Positions 27,900 to 36,657 of a DNA stretch of 64,000 nucleotides are shown in pieces. This stretch comes from JAXLQL01 sp046331625. GTDB taxonomy: Bacteria; Acidobacteriota; Terriglobia; Bryobacterales; Bryobacteraceae. Both the position numbers and the translations under genes were made by a program. The notes beneath the pieces are model-generated. The model had not been told where the DNA came from. It did not search any database and saw only the letters and a list, made by a program, of their open reading frames with translations. Where the stretch lies: the NCBI GenBank assembly GCA_046331625.1, contig JAXLQL010000025.1, positions 1-64,000 of the forward strand. Direction: 5' to 3'. Each line of letters starts with the position of its first letter. The first letter of the stretch is position 1.

Positions 27900-28714
27900 G
27901 CTTCCGCTGCTGTTTCGCCCCAGATGCGCGCCTGCTCGGCGGCCGATAATTTGCCGATCGCCGCCGCAACCGTATCCACCCACTTCCTGTACGGACTCGC
28001 CACCAGCATCACCGGCCAGTCAGAACCGAACATCAGCCGCTTCGGACCGAAAGCCTCGAGCACCGTGTCAATGTAAGGCTTCATGTCGGCCGCCGTCCAG
28101 CCCTTCCAATCGGCTTCAGTCGCCATGCCGGAAATCTTGCAATAGATGTTGGGGCGCTTGGCCAGGTCTTTCATCAGGGTCCGCCAGGGCTCGAGAACAT
28201 GTTCCTTGATTTTTGGTTTAGCCACGTGATCGAGCACGAAGCGCTGTCTCGGATGACGATCCACGAACGCGATGGCTTGCTTCAGGTGCCGTTCGAAAAT
28301 CAGCACGTCATACACGAGTCCGTGCTTGTCCAACTTTTCTACACCCGCATTGAACCGCGGATCATCCATCAATTGATTGGCCGGCTCGGCCTGCAACACG
28401 TGACGCACGCCCTTCAGCTTCTTGTCGGCCGAGAACTTCTCGAGGTCAGCCTCCACTTTCGGATTCACCAGTTCCACCCACCCGACCACCCCCTTGATGA
28501 TCGGCGCCTTGGCCGCGATCCCGAGCAGCCATCGCGTCTCTTCCAACGTCTCGCGCGCCTGCACTGTAACCGCTCCATCGATGCCACCGGACTTCAGTGC
28601 CGCCGCCAACTCCGGAGCCAGAAAATCGCGCTGGATCGCCTTCATGTCGTCGCCGATCCAGCCGTATTCCTGAATTCCGTACTTCCACAGATGATGGTGG
28701 GAATCAATTCGCAT
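27887..28714 (-). CDS. Amidohydrolase (COG3618, lactonase-like TIM barrel)
   Basis: 275 aa. It begins MRIDSHHHLWKY, the metal-binding HxH strand; it has VQARETLEETRWLL, FVLDHVAKPKI and the catalytic-Asp strand RLMFGSDWPV near the C-terminus. This is the L-fuconolactonase/4-sulfomuconolactonase-like branch of the amidohydrolase superfamily, which hydrolyses sugar or aromatic lactones in the cytoplasm. The substrate is not known. It is divergent from the selenoprotein candidate, with 47 bp between the starts. Confidence 0.9.
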   Translation of the reverse strand: MRIDSHHHLWKYGIQEYGWIGDDMKAIQRDFLAPELAAALKSGGIDGAVTVQARETLEETRWLLGIAAKAPIIKGVVGWVELVNPKVEADLEKFSADKKLKGVRHVLQAEPANQLMDDPRFNAGVEKLDKHGLVYDVLIFERHLKQAIAFVDRHPRQRFVLDHVAKPKIKEHVLEPWRTLMKDLAKRPNIYCKISGMATEADWKGWTAADMKPYIDTVLEAFGPKRLMFGSDWPVMLVASPYRKWVDTVAAAIGKLSAAEQARIWGETAAEAYRL

Positions 28715-28761
28715 GGTTCCGTCATTATACCGGCGGGGATCGTCTACACTGATGAGGCATT

Positions 28762-29799
28762 GTGAAATTCATTACACTTCTCGCGGCGGCGGCTGCGGCG
28801 CTCTTCGCTCAGTCAAAGGAATGGAAGACCGGGCCCGAGGTCGGTCAGAAGGTCCCTGATTTCGAACTCACCGATCAATTCGGCAAGCAGCAATCACTTG
28901 CTACACTCACCGGCCGAAAGGGGCTGATGCTGGCGTTCGTCCGCTCAGCCGACTGGTGACCGTACTGCAAGGCCCAACTCGTGGAGTTGGGGGAAAAGGC
29001 AGCCGCGCTCGAAGCGAAAGGCTATCGCGTGGCGGCTATCACGTATGACTCGCCAGCGATCGTGAAGGCGTTTGCCGAGCGCAAGAACATTCGCTATCCG
29101 CTGATGGGCGATCTCGGCTCGAAGGCGATCCGCGCGTTCGGAATCCTCAACGAATCCATCGACACGAACTCGCCGTTCTTCGGCGTACCGCATCCGGGCA
29201 CCTATCGGATCAACACCAGCGGCATCGTGGAAGCCAAGCACTTCGAGCGCGACTACCGCGAGCGCTTCACCACCGGCGGCATTCTGGTTCGCGATTTCGG
29301 CGACCAGGGTGCGGCGGGCCAGGAATCCTCCACCCGCCATCTGAAGATCCGAACCTTTGCGAGCAACACCGCGGTCTACCCAGGAAGCCGGCTAACGCTC
29401 ACTGTGGAACTGGAACTCCGGCCCGGCATGCATGTCTACGCACCGGGTGTCTCGGGCGAGTACATCCCCGTGAGTTGGAAGATGGCTGAGAGCAAAGCCT
29501 GGATCAACTTCGATCCGGAATGGCCGCGCTCGCGCAACAAGCGGCTGAAGGCGATTCGGCAAACCGTACCGGTGTTCGAGAACAAGTTCCGCGTCATGCG
29601 TGATCTCAAGATGGCGCAGGCCCGCGATCTCTATCCGGCCGCGGCCGAGAACAAGCTCAGCATCAAAGGCGACTTCCGCTATCAGGCGTGCGATGCAAGG
29701 GTTTGCTATCCGCCGGAGACCGTTCCCCTCGAGTGGATTCTCGAGGCACGGCCGCAAGACCGCGAGCGCGCACCGGCTGATCTGCGCAAGGTCAAATAG
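28762..29799 (+). CDS. Peroxiredoxin-like/DsbD-alpha-like fusion with in-frame TGA (probable selenocysteine)
   Basis: 345 codons if TGA 28957-28959 is read as Sec (residue 66). GTG 28762 is preceded by GAGG. A signal peptide (MKFITLLAAAAAALFAQS) leads into an AhpC/TSA thioredoxin fold (VGQKVPDFELTDQFGKQQS, MLAFVRSADW). The active site then reads U-P-Y-C, followed by KAQLVELGEKAAAL; homologues have Cys at the U position. The frame is open for 280 codons after the TGA, ending with a DsbD-alpha-like domain (ELRPGMHVYAPG, YQACDARVCYPP). Simple gene calling would split it into 28762-28959 and a downstream piece. It likely reduces peroxides or disulfides in the periplasm. The alternative is a nonsense mutation. 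Confidence 0.82.
28957..28991 (+). promoter_or_regulatory. Candidate bacterial SECIS element (TGA plus hairpin)
   Basis: After TGA 28957-28959 and a 13-nt spacer, CCCAACTC (28973-28980) pairs perfectly with GAGTTGGG (28984-28991) around the loop GTG. The apical loop starts with G and lies 21 nt after the TGA. This fits the known bacterial SECIS pattern: a hairpin just 3' of UGA, about 16-37 nt to the loop, with G among the first loop bases. It lies inside the coding frame, as in bacteria generally. Confidence 0.7.
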
Positions 29800-29811
29800 C
29801 TTTGTACGGCT

Positions 29812-29916
29812 GGCATTCGGTTCCGCAGCCATGTACTACTGCCCTTCAGGTTTTTCCCCGGCCGCGAAGATTTTGTACCCCGTGTGTGGGGCAGGCTTCA
29901 GCCGGCGCGAGACTTC
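29812..29916 (+). repeat. Dispersed palindromic repeat copy (degenerate core)
   Basis: Middle block ATGTACTACTGCCCTTCAGG then CCGGCCGCGAAGATTTTG, followed by GTGTGGGGCAGGCTTCAGCC and a decayed second hairpin (GCGCGAGACTTC). It ends at the stop of the permease gene at 29917. Confidence 0.8.
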
Positions 29917-30711
29917 TTAGCGCACCAACCGGAAACGCGACTCCCAAGCTCGGCTGGCAATGGCCGCCAGCGCAAAAAACGGAATCATCGCGAGCATGGG
30001 CAGAAGCCGCCACCATTGCGGACCAATCAAGTAGACCTGCTTGAGCGGAGCGATGAGTCCACCCCAACTCGGCCACGGATCCGCCGCGCCGGCCCCGAGA
30101 AACGTGAGCGTCAGCTCGGCCAGCACAAAACGTGGAAGCAGGATCATGATTTGCGCCGCCAACAGATCTCCGGTGGCCGGAAGAATGTGCCGCACGAAAA
30201 CTCTAGCCCGCGGCACACCGAACCCGATCGCCGCTTGCACGTATCCTCGCTGCTTCACTTCGAGCACGCGGCCGCGTACCAGTCGCGCCGGCCGAGCCCA
30301 TCCCGTCAGCGCGAGCAGCAGAAGCAATGTGGCGAATGCGGCCCGTGGATCGAGCTCGAGCGGAAGCGCCGCGCGCGCGGCGATGAGCAGATACAGCCAC
30401 GGAAGGCACAGGAACAGGTCCGCGACCCACATGAGCACGGCGCCCCAGGCCGGAAACATAGCCGCTGCTGTCCCGATGATCCAAGCCAAAGAGAGGCACA
30501 ACGCCGTGGCCGAAATGCCCACGCCGAGCGACCACCGTCCGCCATGGAGAAACCGCGCCCAGAGATCGCGGCCGTAATCATCCGTGCCGAACCAATGCAC
30601 CGCCGTAGGCGCAGCGAGAATTTCCCCACGGTCCTGTGCCAACGGATCCTCATGGAGCACGAACGGCGCCAGCAGCAAGAAGATGACGCACAACGCGAGC
30701 GCGATCCTCAT
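29917..30711 (-). CDS. ABC transporter permease, DppC/OppC type
   Basis: 264 aa, about six hydrophobic segments. The binding-protein-dependent transport signature lies in ALTGWARPARLVRGRVLEVK and the EAA-like loop YVQAAIGFGVPRARVFVRHI. The N-terminal HWFGTDDYGRDLWARFLHGG is the standard DppC start after the first helix. Together with the DppB-type permease and the tandem ATPase it forms an importer of peptides, nickel or opines. Its ATG overlaps the stop of the DppB-type gene. Confidence 0.9.
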   Translation of the reverse strand: MRIALALCVIFLLLAPFVLHEDPLAQDRGEILAAPTAVHWFGTDDYGRDLWARFLHGGRWSLGVGISATALCLSLAWIIGTAAAMFPAWGAVLMWVADLFLCLPWLYLLIAARAALPLELDPRAAFATLLLLLALTGWARPARLVRGRVLEVKQRGYVQAAIGFGVPRARVFVRHILPATGDLLAAQIMILLPRFVLAELTLTFLGAGAADPWPSWGGLIAPLKQVYLIGPQWWRLLPMLAMIPFFALAAIASRAWESRFRLVR

Positions 30712-31604
30712 TCGTCTTCTCCAGTGCGGATGCGCGGATCGAGCCGAAACAGCGCGAGGTCCGAGAAGAGGTTCAGCACGATGAGCGCGGCGCCGAGGAG
30801 CAATAGCACCGCTTGCGTCACCGGATAATCGCGGCTGCGAAACGCATCGGCGAACAGGCTACCCATGCCGGGCCATCCCGTGATCGCTTCCACCACCAGC
30901 GCCGAACCGAACGCCGCGGCAAACGACGGTCCCACGAGATTCAACAGCGGATTCGCAGCGGCGGGTGCAAGATAGCGAGTCCATAGCGTCACCGGGTTCA
31001 CCCGCGCCACCTGCGCGAGCTTGACGAACCGGCTCTGCAGCGCCCCGTCGAGCGCCGCGGCGGAATGCAGGAACACCGCGGGCGCGAGCGCCAGAGTCAC
31101 CGGCATTAGCGGCAGTACGATGCTCTCGGGATCCACACCGAATCGCACGATCAGCGCCCACGTGAGCAGGCTCGCCAGGATCGCTTCCGGAAGAAGCTGC
31201 AAAATTGCCGCGGCTCGCTCGAGCCATTTCCAGCCACCCCAGCGGACCCCGGCAACAGCGAGCACCAGGCCGAGCAGCCAACTCATTCCCCAAGCTGGCA
31301 GCACGATCTCGAGCGTGCGCATGAGTCGCGGGCCGAGCAGCTTCGCAACCGGAATCCCACTTGCCAACGAACTGCCGAAGTCGCATCGAATCACACGCCC
31401 CGACCACGATGCGTACCGCTTCCACCAAGGCTCGGACAAGTGGAGTTGCTGCCGCCACGCTTCGATCGACGCACTGCTCGTGCGAGGATCGAGTCGCGTG
31501 TCCGATAGCACATCGCCCGGAATGATCGCCGTGAGCGCGAACGCGATCAGCGACAGCGCGACCAGTTGCAGTGCCGCGGAAACGAGCCGGCGCTTCCAAC
31601 TCAC
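30708..31604 (-). CDS. ABC transporter permease, DppB/OppB type
   Basis: 298 aa from GTG 31604, whose GTGA overlaps the stop of the ATPase gene. The N-terminal helix (ALQLVALSLIAFALTAIIPG) and the segment IEAWRQQLHLSEPWWKRYAS are characteristic of DppB. The permease loop VKLAQVARVNPVTLWTRYLA and FAAAFGSALVVEAITGWPG lie near the C-terminus. The longer upstream frame only re-reads the ATPase gene and is not used. Confidence 0.9.
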   Translation of the reverse strand: MSWKRRLVSAALQLVALSLIAFALTAIIPGDVLSDTRLDPRTSSASIEAWRQQLHLSEPWWKRYASWSGRVIRCDFGSSLASGIPVAKLLGPRLMRTLEIVLPAWGMSWLLGLVLAVAGVRWGGWKWLERAAAILQLLPEAILASLLTWALIVRFGVDPESIVLPLMPVTLALAPAVFLHSAAALDGALQSRFVKLAQVARVNPVTLWTRYLAPAAANPLLNLVGPSFAAAFGSALVVEAITGWPGMGSLFADAFRSRDYPVTQAVLLLLGAALIVLNLFSDLALFRLDPRIRTGEDE

Positions 31605-32815
31605 TCGAACCGGCCCTCTCGCATGTGCAGCGCCCGATGCGCAGGCACCACCGCCGAGTGCGCGATCACCAGGCACGCCAGCCCCGTTCGCCGTTGTGCC
31701 GCGGAGATCGTCGAATACACACGATGGCACGTCTCCGGATCGAGCCCCGCGAACGACTCGTCGAGAATGAGCAGCCCACCGCGCGGAAGTGCCGCCAGCG
31801 CTCGGGCAATGGCCACACGCGCGCGTTGCCCCTCACTGAGTTCGGAACAACGGCGATCGAGCCAAGCGGCGGGGATGTCGACCGGCTCCAGCACCGCGCC
31901 GGGATCCGCGTCCGCACTCGCTTCGCCAATCGCCGCGCGCAAGGTCTGTCGCGGATTCAGGCTACCGGAAGGCTCCTGCGGAACCAACTGCACGGCGCAC
32001 TGCCCGAGCTTCGCCAGGCACCGCGCAAGTGTGGACTTCCCCGCGCCAGAAGGTCCGCCAAGCAGCACCGTTTCTGACTCGCGGATCTCGAACGACACGT
32101 CCCGTAACACGAATCCCGTGGGTACTCGCCGTAACCAAAAATCGCGCCGCGTGTGGGCGAACGTGACGCCTCGCACACTGACCAGCACGCGACCCGGAGT
32201 CGGCAATTCGGTCCACGCGGGAGTCTCGCGGCGCGGAGTAAGCCTCACGACCGAATCGCACCGCAGCCGCGCGAACGCGGATTCCTGATGCGAGGCGACC
32301 ACCATCGCCGCTCCGCACTCATCGAGTGCGCGCAACACTGCTTCCGAATTGTCGGCATCGAGATTCGTAGTGGGTTCGTCGGCCAGGATCAGATCCGGAC
32401 GCATCGCCAGCGCCTGCGCCACTTGCACACGCTTACGTTCGCCGCCGCTCAACTGGCTCGGATACGATCGCTGCCTCGCATCGTCCAGCCCGACTCTCGA
32501 CAAGCACTCGGACGCGTCCCGTCCGAACGCGGCCACCTGATCGAGCGCGGTCATGTAGGGTGACAGACTGTCGGAAGCTTCCTGCGAAATGTAGCAAACG
32601 CGATCCGCCCGGACGCAAGCCTTCGCCGCCGCCAGCGCAGGGGGGACGGTTCCGGCGATCCAATCAAGCACCGTGGTCTTGCCACTACCACTCGCTCCCG
32701 CTAGTCCCGCGCGCTGGCCCCGATCCAACGCCAGCGTGAAGGGACCAATGACCGCGCCAGCTCCATACCGGAGCTCCACGTCGCGCAAATCGAAGAGCGC
32801 AGGCATCACTTTCAT
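31601..32815 (-). CDS. ABC transporter ATPase with two fused nucleotide-binding domains
   Basis: 404 aa with two ABC cassettes. First: Walker A GASGSGKTTV, signature LSGGERKRVQVAQAL and Walker B DLILADEPTT. Second: Walker A GPSGAGKSTL, signature LSEGQRARVAIARAL and Walker B GLLILDESFA. This equals a DppD-DppF pair in one short chain; each half lacks the long C-terminal oligopeptide-transporter tail. It is the first gene of the transporter operon. No substrate-binding protein is nearby. Confidence 0.9.
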   Translation of the reverse strand: MKVMPALFDLRDVELRYGAGAVIGPFTLALDRGQRAGLAGASGSGKTTVLDWIAGTVPPALAAAKACVRADRVCYISQEASDSLSPYMTALDQVAAFGRDASECLSRVGLDDARQRSYPSQLSGGERKRVQVAQALAMRPDLILADEPTTNLDADNSEAVLRALDECGAAMVVASHQESAFARLRCDSVVRLTPRRETPAWTELPTPGRVLVSVRGVTFAHTRRDFWLRRVPTGFVLRDVSFEIRESETVLLGGPSGAGKSTLARCLAKLGQCAVQLVPQEPSGSLNPRQTLRAAIGEASADADPGAVLEPVDIPAAWLDRRCSELSEGQRARVAIARALAALPRGGLLILDESFAGLDPETCHRVYSTISAAQRRTGLACLVIAHSAVVPAHRALHMREGRFE

Positions 32816-32835
32816 TGTGCGCCCCGCCCGACTTG

Positions 32836-32890
32836 TCGCGCACGCTTCAGCCTGCCGGTGGGTGCTTCAGTGCCCGCGAAGTGCGCCCGC
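32836..32890 (+). repeat. Decayed copy of the dispersed repeat
   Basis: CACGCTTCAGCCTGCC and GGTGCTTCAGTGCCCGC are recognisable but imperfect remnants of the two hairpins, in the 75-bp gap between the transporter operon and the repeat-domain protein. Confidence 0.5.
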
Positions 32891-34399
32891 TCAAGGAAGA
32901 CTCAGCGTCTGGCCATCCACAGCGGACTTCTCATACGTGCGCCCCTTCCACTCGTAAATGACCGTGAGCGTCTTCTCCTGATTCGGCAAAGGATCGCCAC
33001 CCATCGAAGCCGCCCCCACGTTCACCGTCAACCGATCCCCTTGCAGCAGCGGCCGCAACCGCTCCCGCACGTCCACCAGCGTCGAGCCCGCGCCGTAACG
33101 CGCGTAGAACACCCGCAGTCCGCCCGCCGGCCCAAGACCCGGAACCGGAGTCCCCGGAGTCACCACGGGCGCGGGCGCCGAAGCCACCGCGCCAGCCGGC
33201 GCACTCGGAATGTCCAGCGTGCGGTCTTCCTCGAGGCTGATAGAGAACGCCTGCCCCTGATACTCGTACTGCAACTCGAGCGTCTTCTTCTTCCCCATGA
33301 TCGGATCGCCGCCCATGGTCTGGTTGTTGACCGCCGTCTGCAACCGCCCATCGCGAATCAGTGACTCGAGCCGCGAACGTACATCGTTGAATTTGTTCTG
33401 GGCCCCGTACCGCGCCGAAACAATCCGAAGTCCGCCGCTCTGCGACACCGGCGTCCAAGTCACAGGCGCCGCACCAGCCGATACCGCCGAAGAATCCGGA
33501 ACCCGCGCCGTCTTCCCTTCGGTTACGTTGATGTCGTAGAGCTGCCCGCCCTGCTCATAACGCAATTGCAAGGATTTGTTTTTGCCCACCGCCGGATCCG
33601 AACCCATCGTCTGGTTGCTCACCGTCACTTCCAGCCGGTTGTCGCGCAACTGACCTTGCATCCGGTCCCGGACATCCACCCACTTGTCCCCGCTTCCATA
33701 CCTCGCCGAAACGATCGTCACCGGAGCCATCGGAGCGGAACTCGCCACGGTCACCGGCGCCGGTGCCGGAGCCGCTGCTGCGGCCTGCGCCGAAGGCAGC
33801 GATAACGTGCGATCCTCGTTGGCCGTCACATCGAACGTCTGGCCGTTGTATTGATACCGCACCTCGATCCGCTTGTCCTGCCCCACGGCTGGATCCCCGC
33901 CCATCGTCTGGTTGTTGATCGTCGCCGAAAGCTTCCCGTTGGAGACGAGCCCTTGCAGCCGGTCCCGCACGTCGCGCCACTTGTCGCCCGCGCCGTAGCG
34001 CGCTGACACGATCATCAGCGCCGGAGCCGTCGTACTCACCGCTGGCACCTGCTGCGTGATCGGCAGCTTGTCTTTGAACAAATCCGAGATCGAGAATCCA
34101 CCGCTCGAAGCCGCGGGAACCCGTAGCGTCTCGCTATCCCGCGCCGACACCTCTGACTCCGCGCCCTGCAATCGATAGTGCACGGTAAGAGTCTTCAACG
34201 TGCCCGGCGCCGGATCCGACCCGAGCGTCGGAATATCCACCGTGAGCGTAACCGTGTTGTCCCGCACGAGCGACCGCACACGATCGGTCACATCGATCGT
34301 GTTGAAGCCCGCGCCATATCGCGCCCAAACAATCTCCAGTTGCTGCGCATACGCCATCGCCGCCCAGCAGCCGAGAACCGCAAGCCTTGCAAAGTTCAT
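32891..34399 (-). CDS. Secreted protein with five tandem DUF3395-like repeats
   Basis: 502 aa with signal peptide (MNFARLAVLGCWAAMAYAQ). Five repeats of about 60-70 residues follow. Each begins with a variant of IVSARYGAGDKWRDVRDRL and ends with a variant of MGGDPAVGKKKTLELRY. The linkers between repeats are rich in Ala and Pro. The pattern resembles DUF3395-type beta domains; function unknown, probably an extracellular or periplasmic binding or scaffold protein. Its ATG overlaps the stop of the upstream oxidoreductase gene as TGATG. Confidence 0.75.
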   Translation of the reverse strand: MNFARLAVLGCWAAMAYAQQLEIVWARYGAGFNTIDVTDRVRSLVRDNTVTLTVDIPTLGSDPAPGTLKTLTVHYRLQGAESEVSARDSETLRVPAASSGGFSISDLFKDKLPITQQVPAVSTTAPALMIVSARYGAGDKWRDVRDRLQGLVSNGKLSATINNQTMGGDPAVGQDKRIEVRYQYNGQTFDVTANEDRTLSLPSAQAAAAAPAPAPVTVASSAPMAPVTIVSARYGSGDKWVDVRDRMQGQLRDNRLEVTVSNQTMGSDPAVGKNKSLQLRYEQGGQLYDINVTEGKTARVPDSSAVSAGAAPVTWTPVSQSGGLRIVSARYGAQNKFNDVRSRLESLIRDGRLQTAVNNQTMGGDPIMGKKKTLELQYEYQGQAFSISLEEDRTLDIPSAPAGAVASAPAPVVTPGTPVPGLGPAGGLRVFYARYGAGSTLVDVRERLRPLLQGDRLTVNVGAASMGGDPLPNQEKTLTVIYEWKGRTYEKSAVDGQTLSLP

Positions 34400-35709
34400 C
34401 AAACCTTTTCCGGAACCACGTAGGGCGCGCGGTACTTTCGAGTCAACATCCGATTGGCGTCAGCATCGCCCATGAAATTCTGTTTGGCCGGATCCACGGT
34501 GAGGCGCCGGCCGAGCCGATAACTGATATTCGCCATGTGGCAGAACGCCGCGGAATTGTGTCCTACCGCGACATCGCAATTGAGATCTTCCACCTTGCGG
34601 CTCTTCACTGCCTTCACGAAATTCGCGAAGTGGCCTTCCGAGTCGCCGCGCTCGGATTTCTCCTCCATGATGAGCTCGCGGTTCTCGCCCTTCCACACTT
34701 GGAAGCCCGCGCTGTCCACGGCCATCACGCCATCGGCGCCATAGAAGAGGTTACCCACCACATTGCCACCGCGCAGCTTCAATCCGCCTTCCTCGGTGGT
34801 GATGAGCCCGCGCACTTCGAACTGAAGCTCCGTGCCATCGCCGAAATCGAACGAAGCAATCTGCGTGTTCGGCGTCTCTTGATCGTCGTCATAAACGAAC
34901 TTGCCGCCCATCGACATCACGCTCTTCGGAAACACTTTCTTGCCGAGCCCCCACAGCGCAACGTCCATCTCGTGCACGCCCTGGTTGCCGATGTCGCCGT
35001 TGCCCGTGTCCCAGAACCAATGCCAGTTGTACTTGAAGCGGTTCGCGTTGAACGGCCGCATCGGAGCCGGCCCGAGGAAAATGTCCCAATCGATGCCGGG
35101 CGGCGTGGGCTGATCGGGCTGCCGGCCAATCGACTTGCGCCGCTTGTAGCACAGCCCCTTGGCCATATAGAGCTTGCCGATCACGCCTTCTTCCAGCAGC
35201 TTCATCGCCTTCATCTTGTGCGGCGTGCTGCGGCTCTGCTGCCCCACCTGCACGATCTTGCCGTACTTGCGCGCTGCTGCGAGCAGTTGTTGCCCTTCGA
35301 AGATGTTGTGGCTCACCGGCTTTTCCACGTAAACATCTTTGCCCGCCTGCACCGCCCACAGCGCCGTGAGCACATGCCAGTGGTTCGGCGTGGCGATCGA
35401 TACCGCGTCAATGCCTTTGTCGGCGAACGCCTTGCGCATGTCCGAGTAGGTCTTCGGATCGTGGCCTTTGGCCTTCTTCACCGTGGCCTGCGCTCTCTCC
35501 TGCGCTTCCTGATTCACGTCGACAATCGCGGCGATGTGTACGTCGGCGATGTTGAGATACTCGCGGACGTGTGCGGTCCCGCGTCCGCCCACACCCACTA
35601 CGGCGATGTTGATGCGGTCATTCGCGCCGAGAATCGGCGAGCGTGACGAATGGATGGCAGCCGCCGCGGCGGCGCTCTTGAGCAAGGTTCGGCGAGTTGG
35701 ATCCTGCAT
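34399..35709 (-). CDS. Gfo/Idh/MocA-family oxidoreductase, Tat-exported
   Basis: 436 aa. A Tat signal (TRRTLLKSAAAAAAIHSS) precedes a Rossmann domain (INIAVVGVGGRGTAHVREYL). The catalytic motif EKPVSHN follows, and the C-terminal domain has WDTGNGDIGNQGVHEMD. These NAD(P)-dependent sugar oxidoreductases are frequently exported in Acidobacteria and Planctomycetes, some being glycoside-processing enzymes with tightly bound cofactor. ATG 35709 is chosen; the upstream frame is repeat sequence. It overlaps the following repeat-domain gene. Confidence 0.9.
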   Translation of the reverse strand: MQDPTRRTLLKSAAAAAAIHSSRSPILGANDRINIAVVGVGGRGTAHVREYLNIADVHIAAIVDVNQEAQERAQATVKKAKGHDPKTYSDMRKAFADKGIDAVSIATPNHWHVLTALWAVQAGKDVYVEKPVSHNIFEGQQLLAAARKYGKIVQVGQQSRSTPHKMKAMKLLEEGVIGKLYMAKGLCYKRRKSIGRQPDQPTPPGIDWDIFLGPAPMRPFNANRFKYNWHWFWDTGNGDIGNQGVHEMDVALWGLGKKVFPKSVMSMGGKFVYDDDQETPNTQIASFDFGDGTELQFEVRGLITTEEGGLKLRGGNVVGNLFYGADGVMAVDSAGFQVWKGENRELIMEEKSERGDSEGHFANFVKAVKSRKVEDLNCDVAVGHNSAAFCHMANISYRLGRRLTVDPAKQNFMGDADANRMLTRKYRAPYVVPEKV

Positions 35710-35734
35710 GAGGAGATTGTACCTCCCTGCCTCT

Positions 35735-35774
35735 TGTGGGGCAGACTTTAGTCTGCGCGGGACTTCAGTCCCGC
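35735..35774 (+). repeat. Dispersed palindromic repeat core
   Basis: GCAGACTTTAGTCTGC then GCGGGACTTCAGTCCCGC, lying between the divergent oxidoreductase gene and the hypothetical gene at 35803. Confidence 0.9.
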
Positions 35775-35802
35775 TGTCCTCCGCGTCAGCGAAAATAGAC
35801 AA

Positions 35803-36638
35803 ATGCGCGTATCCGCCGAACCGATTGGCGAAATCGATCACTCCGAGCTCCACTCATTCGCCGGCGACCCCGACCAATCGCTGTACCTCCTCCTCTCTTC
35901 CCGTCGCGACAAGTCCTGCCAAACCGTCCACTGCTTCACCGAGTACGGAACTTGGGAACAGACCATCGAAGGAGACGGCACTCCATACGACTTCGCCCAA
36001 CCCCTGCCCGAAGGCCTGCTGCTCGCGCACGCCCGGCAGTGGGGAACTCGTCCCAATGCTCGCGTCCATGACTCGAACGGCAGAATCCTCCGCGAGTTCT
36101 GCCTGGGCGATGGGATCGAGGAGCTACAAACAACCCAATCGGGCGCAATCTGGGCTTCCTACTTTGACGAAGGCGTCTTCGGGAATACGATCGCCTCAGC
36201 GGGCCTGATTCGCTTCGACTCTTTCGGCAACGTCGAATTCAAGTTTCAGCCACGCGGAGGCATGGATTGGATCACGGATTGCTACGCACTAAACGTGGAA
36301 AGTAACGACTCGACGTGGTTTTACTACTACACGCCATTTCCACTTGTCCGCCTGCGGCATGACGCCGTCGATGCAGTGTGGCAGCCCGGCTTGCGCGGAG
36401 CGCAGGTCTTCGCGGTCTTTGGCAATCGCGCCTTGATGCACTCCGGCTACACGACCAAATTGACTGGACACTCCTCGAATTGAATGACGACGAATCTACC
36501 AGCGAAATCTCACGCGTCGAATTCGTCGACGAGAACGGCGACGTTCTCCCCGCAAATCACGCCTGTGCCCGCGGGCGGCTGATCTGGTTCGTTCGCGCTT
36601 CCACTGTTTATCGGGCGGATATGAGACAACTCTGGTAG
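35803..36638 (+). pseudogene. Conserved hypothetical protein interrupted by a frameshift
   Basis: The first frame runs 35803-36483 (226 aa, MRVSAEPIGEIDHSELHSFA, later WASYFDEGVFGN and FYYYTPFPLVRLR). It turns non-coding in character after ALMHSGYT at about 36450. A second frame then carries on as QIDWTLLELNDDESTS and closes at 36638 with VYRADMRQLW. A single lost base near 36450-36460 would explain the break; repaired, the protein would be about 279 aa. It could be a recent inactivation or a sequence error. No function is known; the composition suggests a beta-rich cytoplasmic protein. Confidence 0.65.
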
Positions 36639-36657
36639 CTCCTACCCGCAGTAAATC

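Noticed and set aside
28957..28959. Plain nonsense mutation making a 65-aa protein
   Set aside because: Possible, but the TGA falls exactly on the redox Cys, the frame continues intact for 280 codons, and a SECIS-like hairpin follows.
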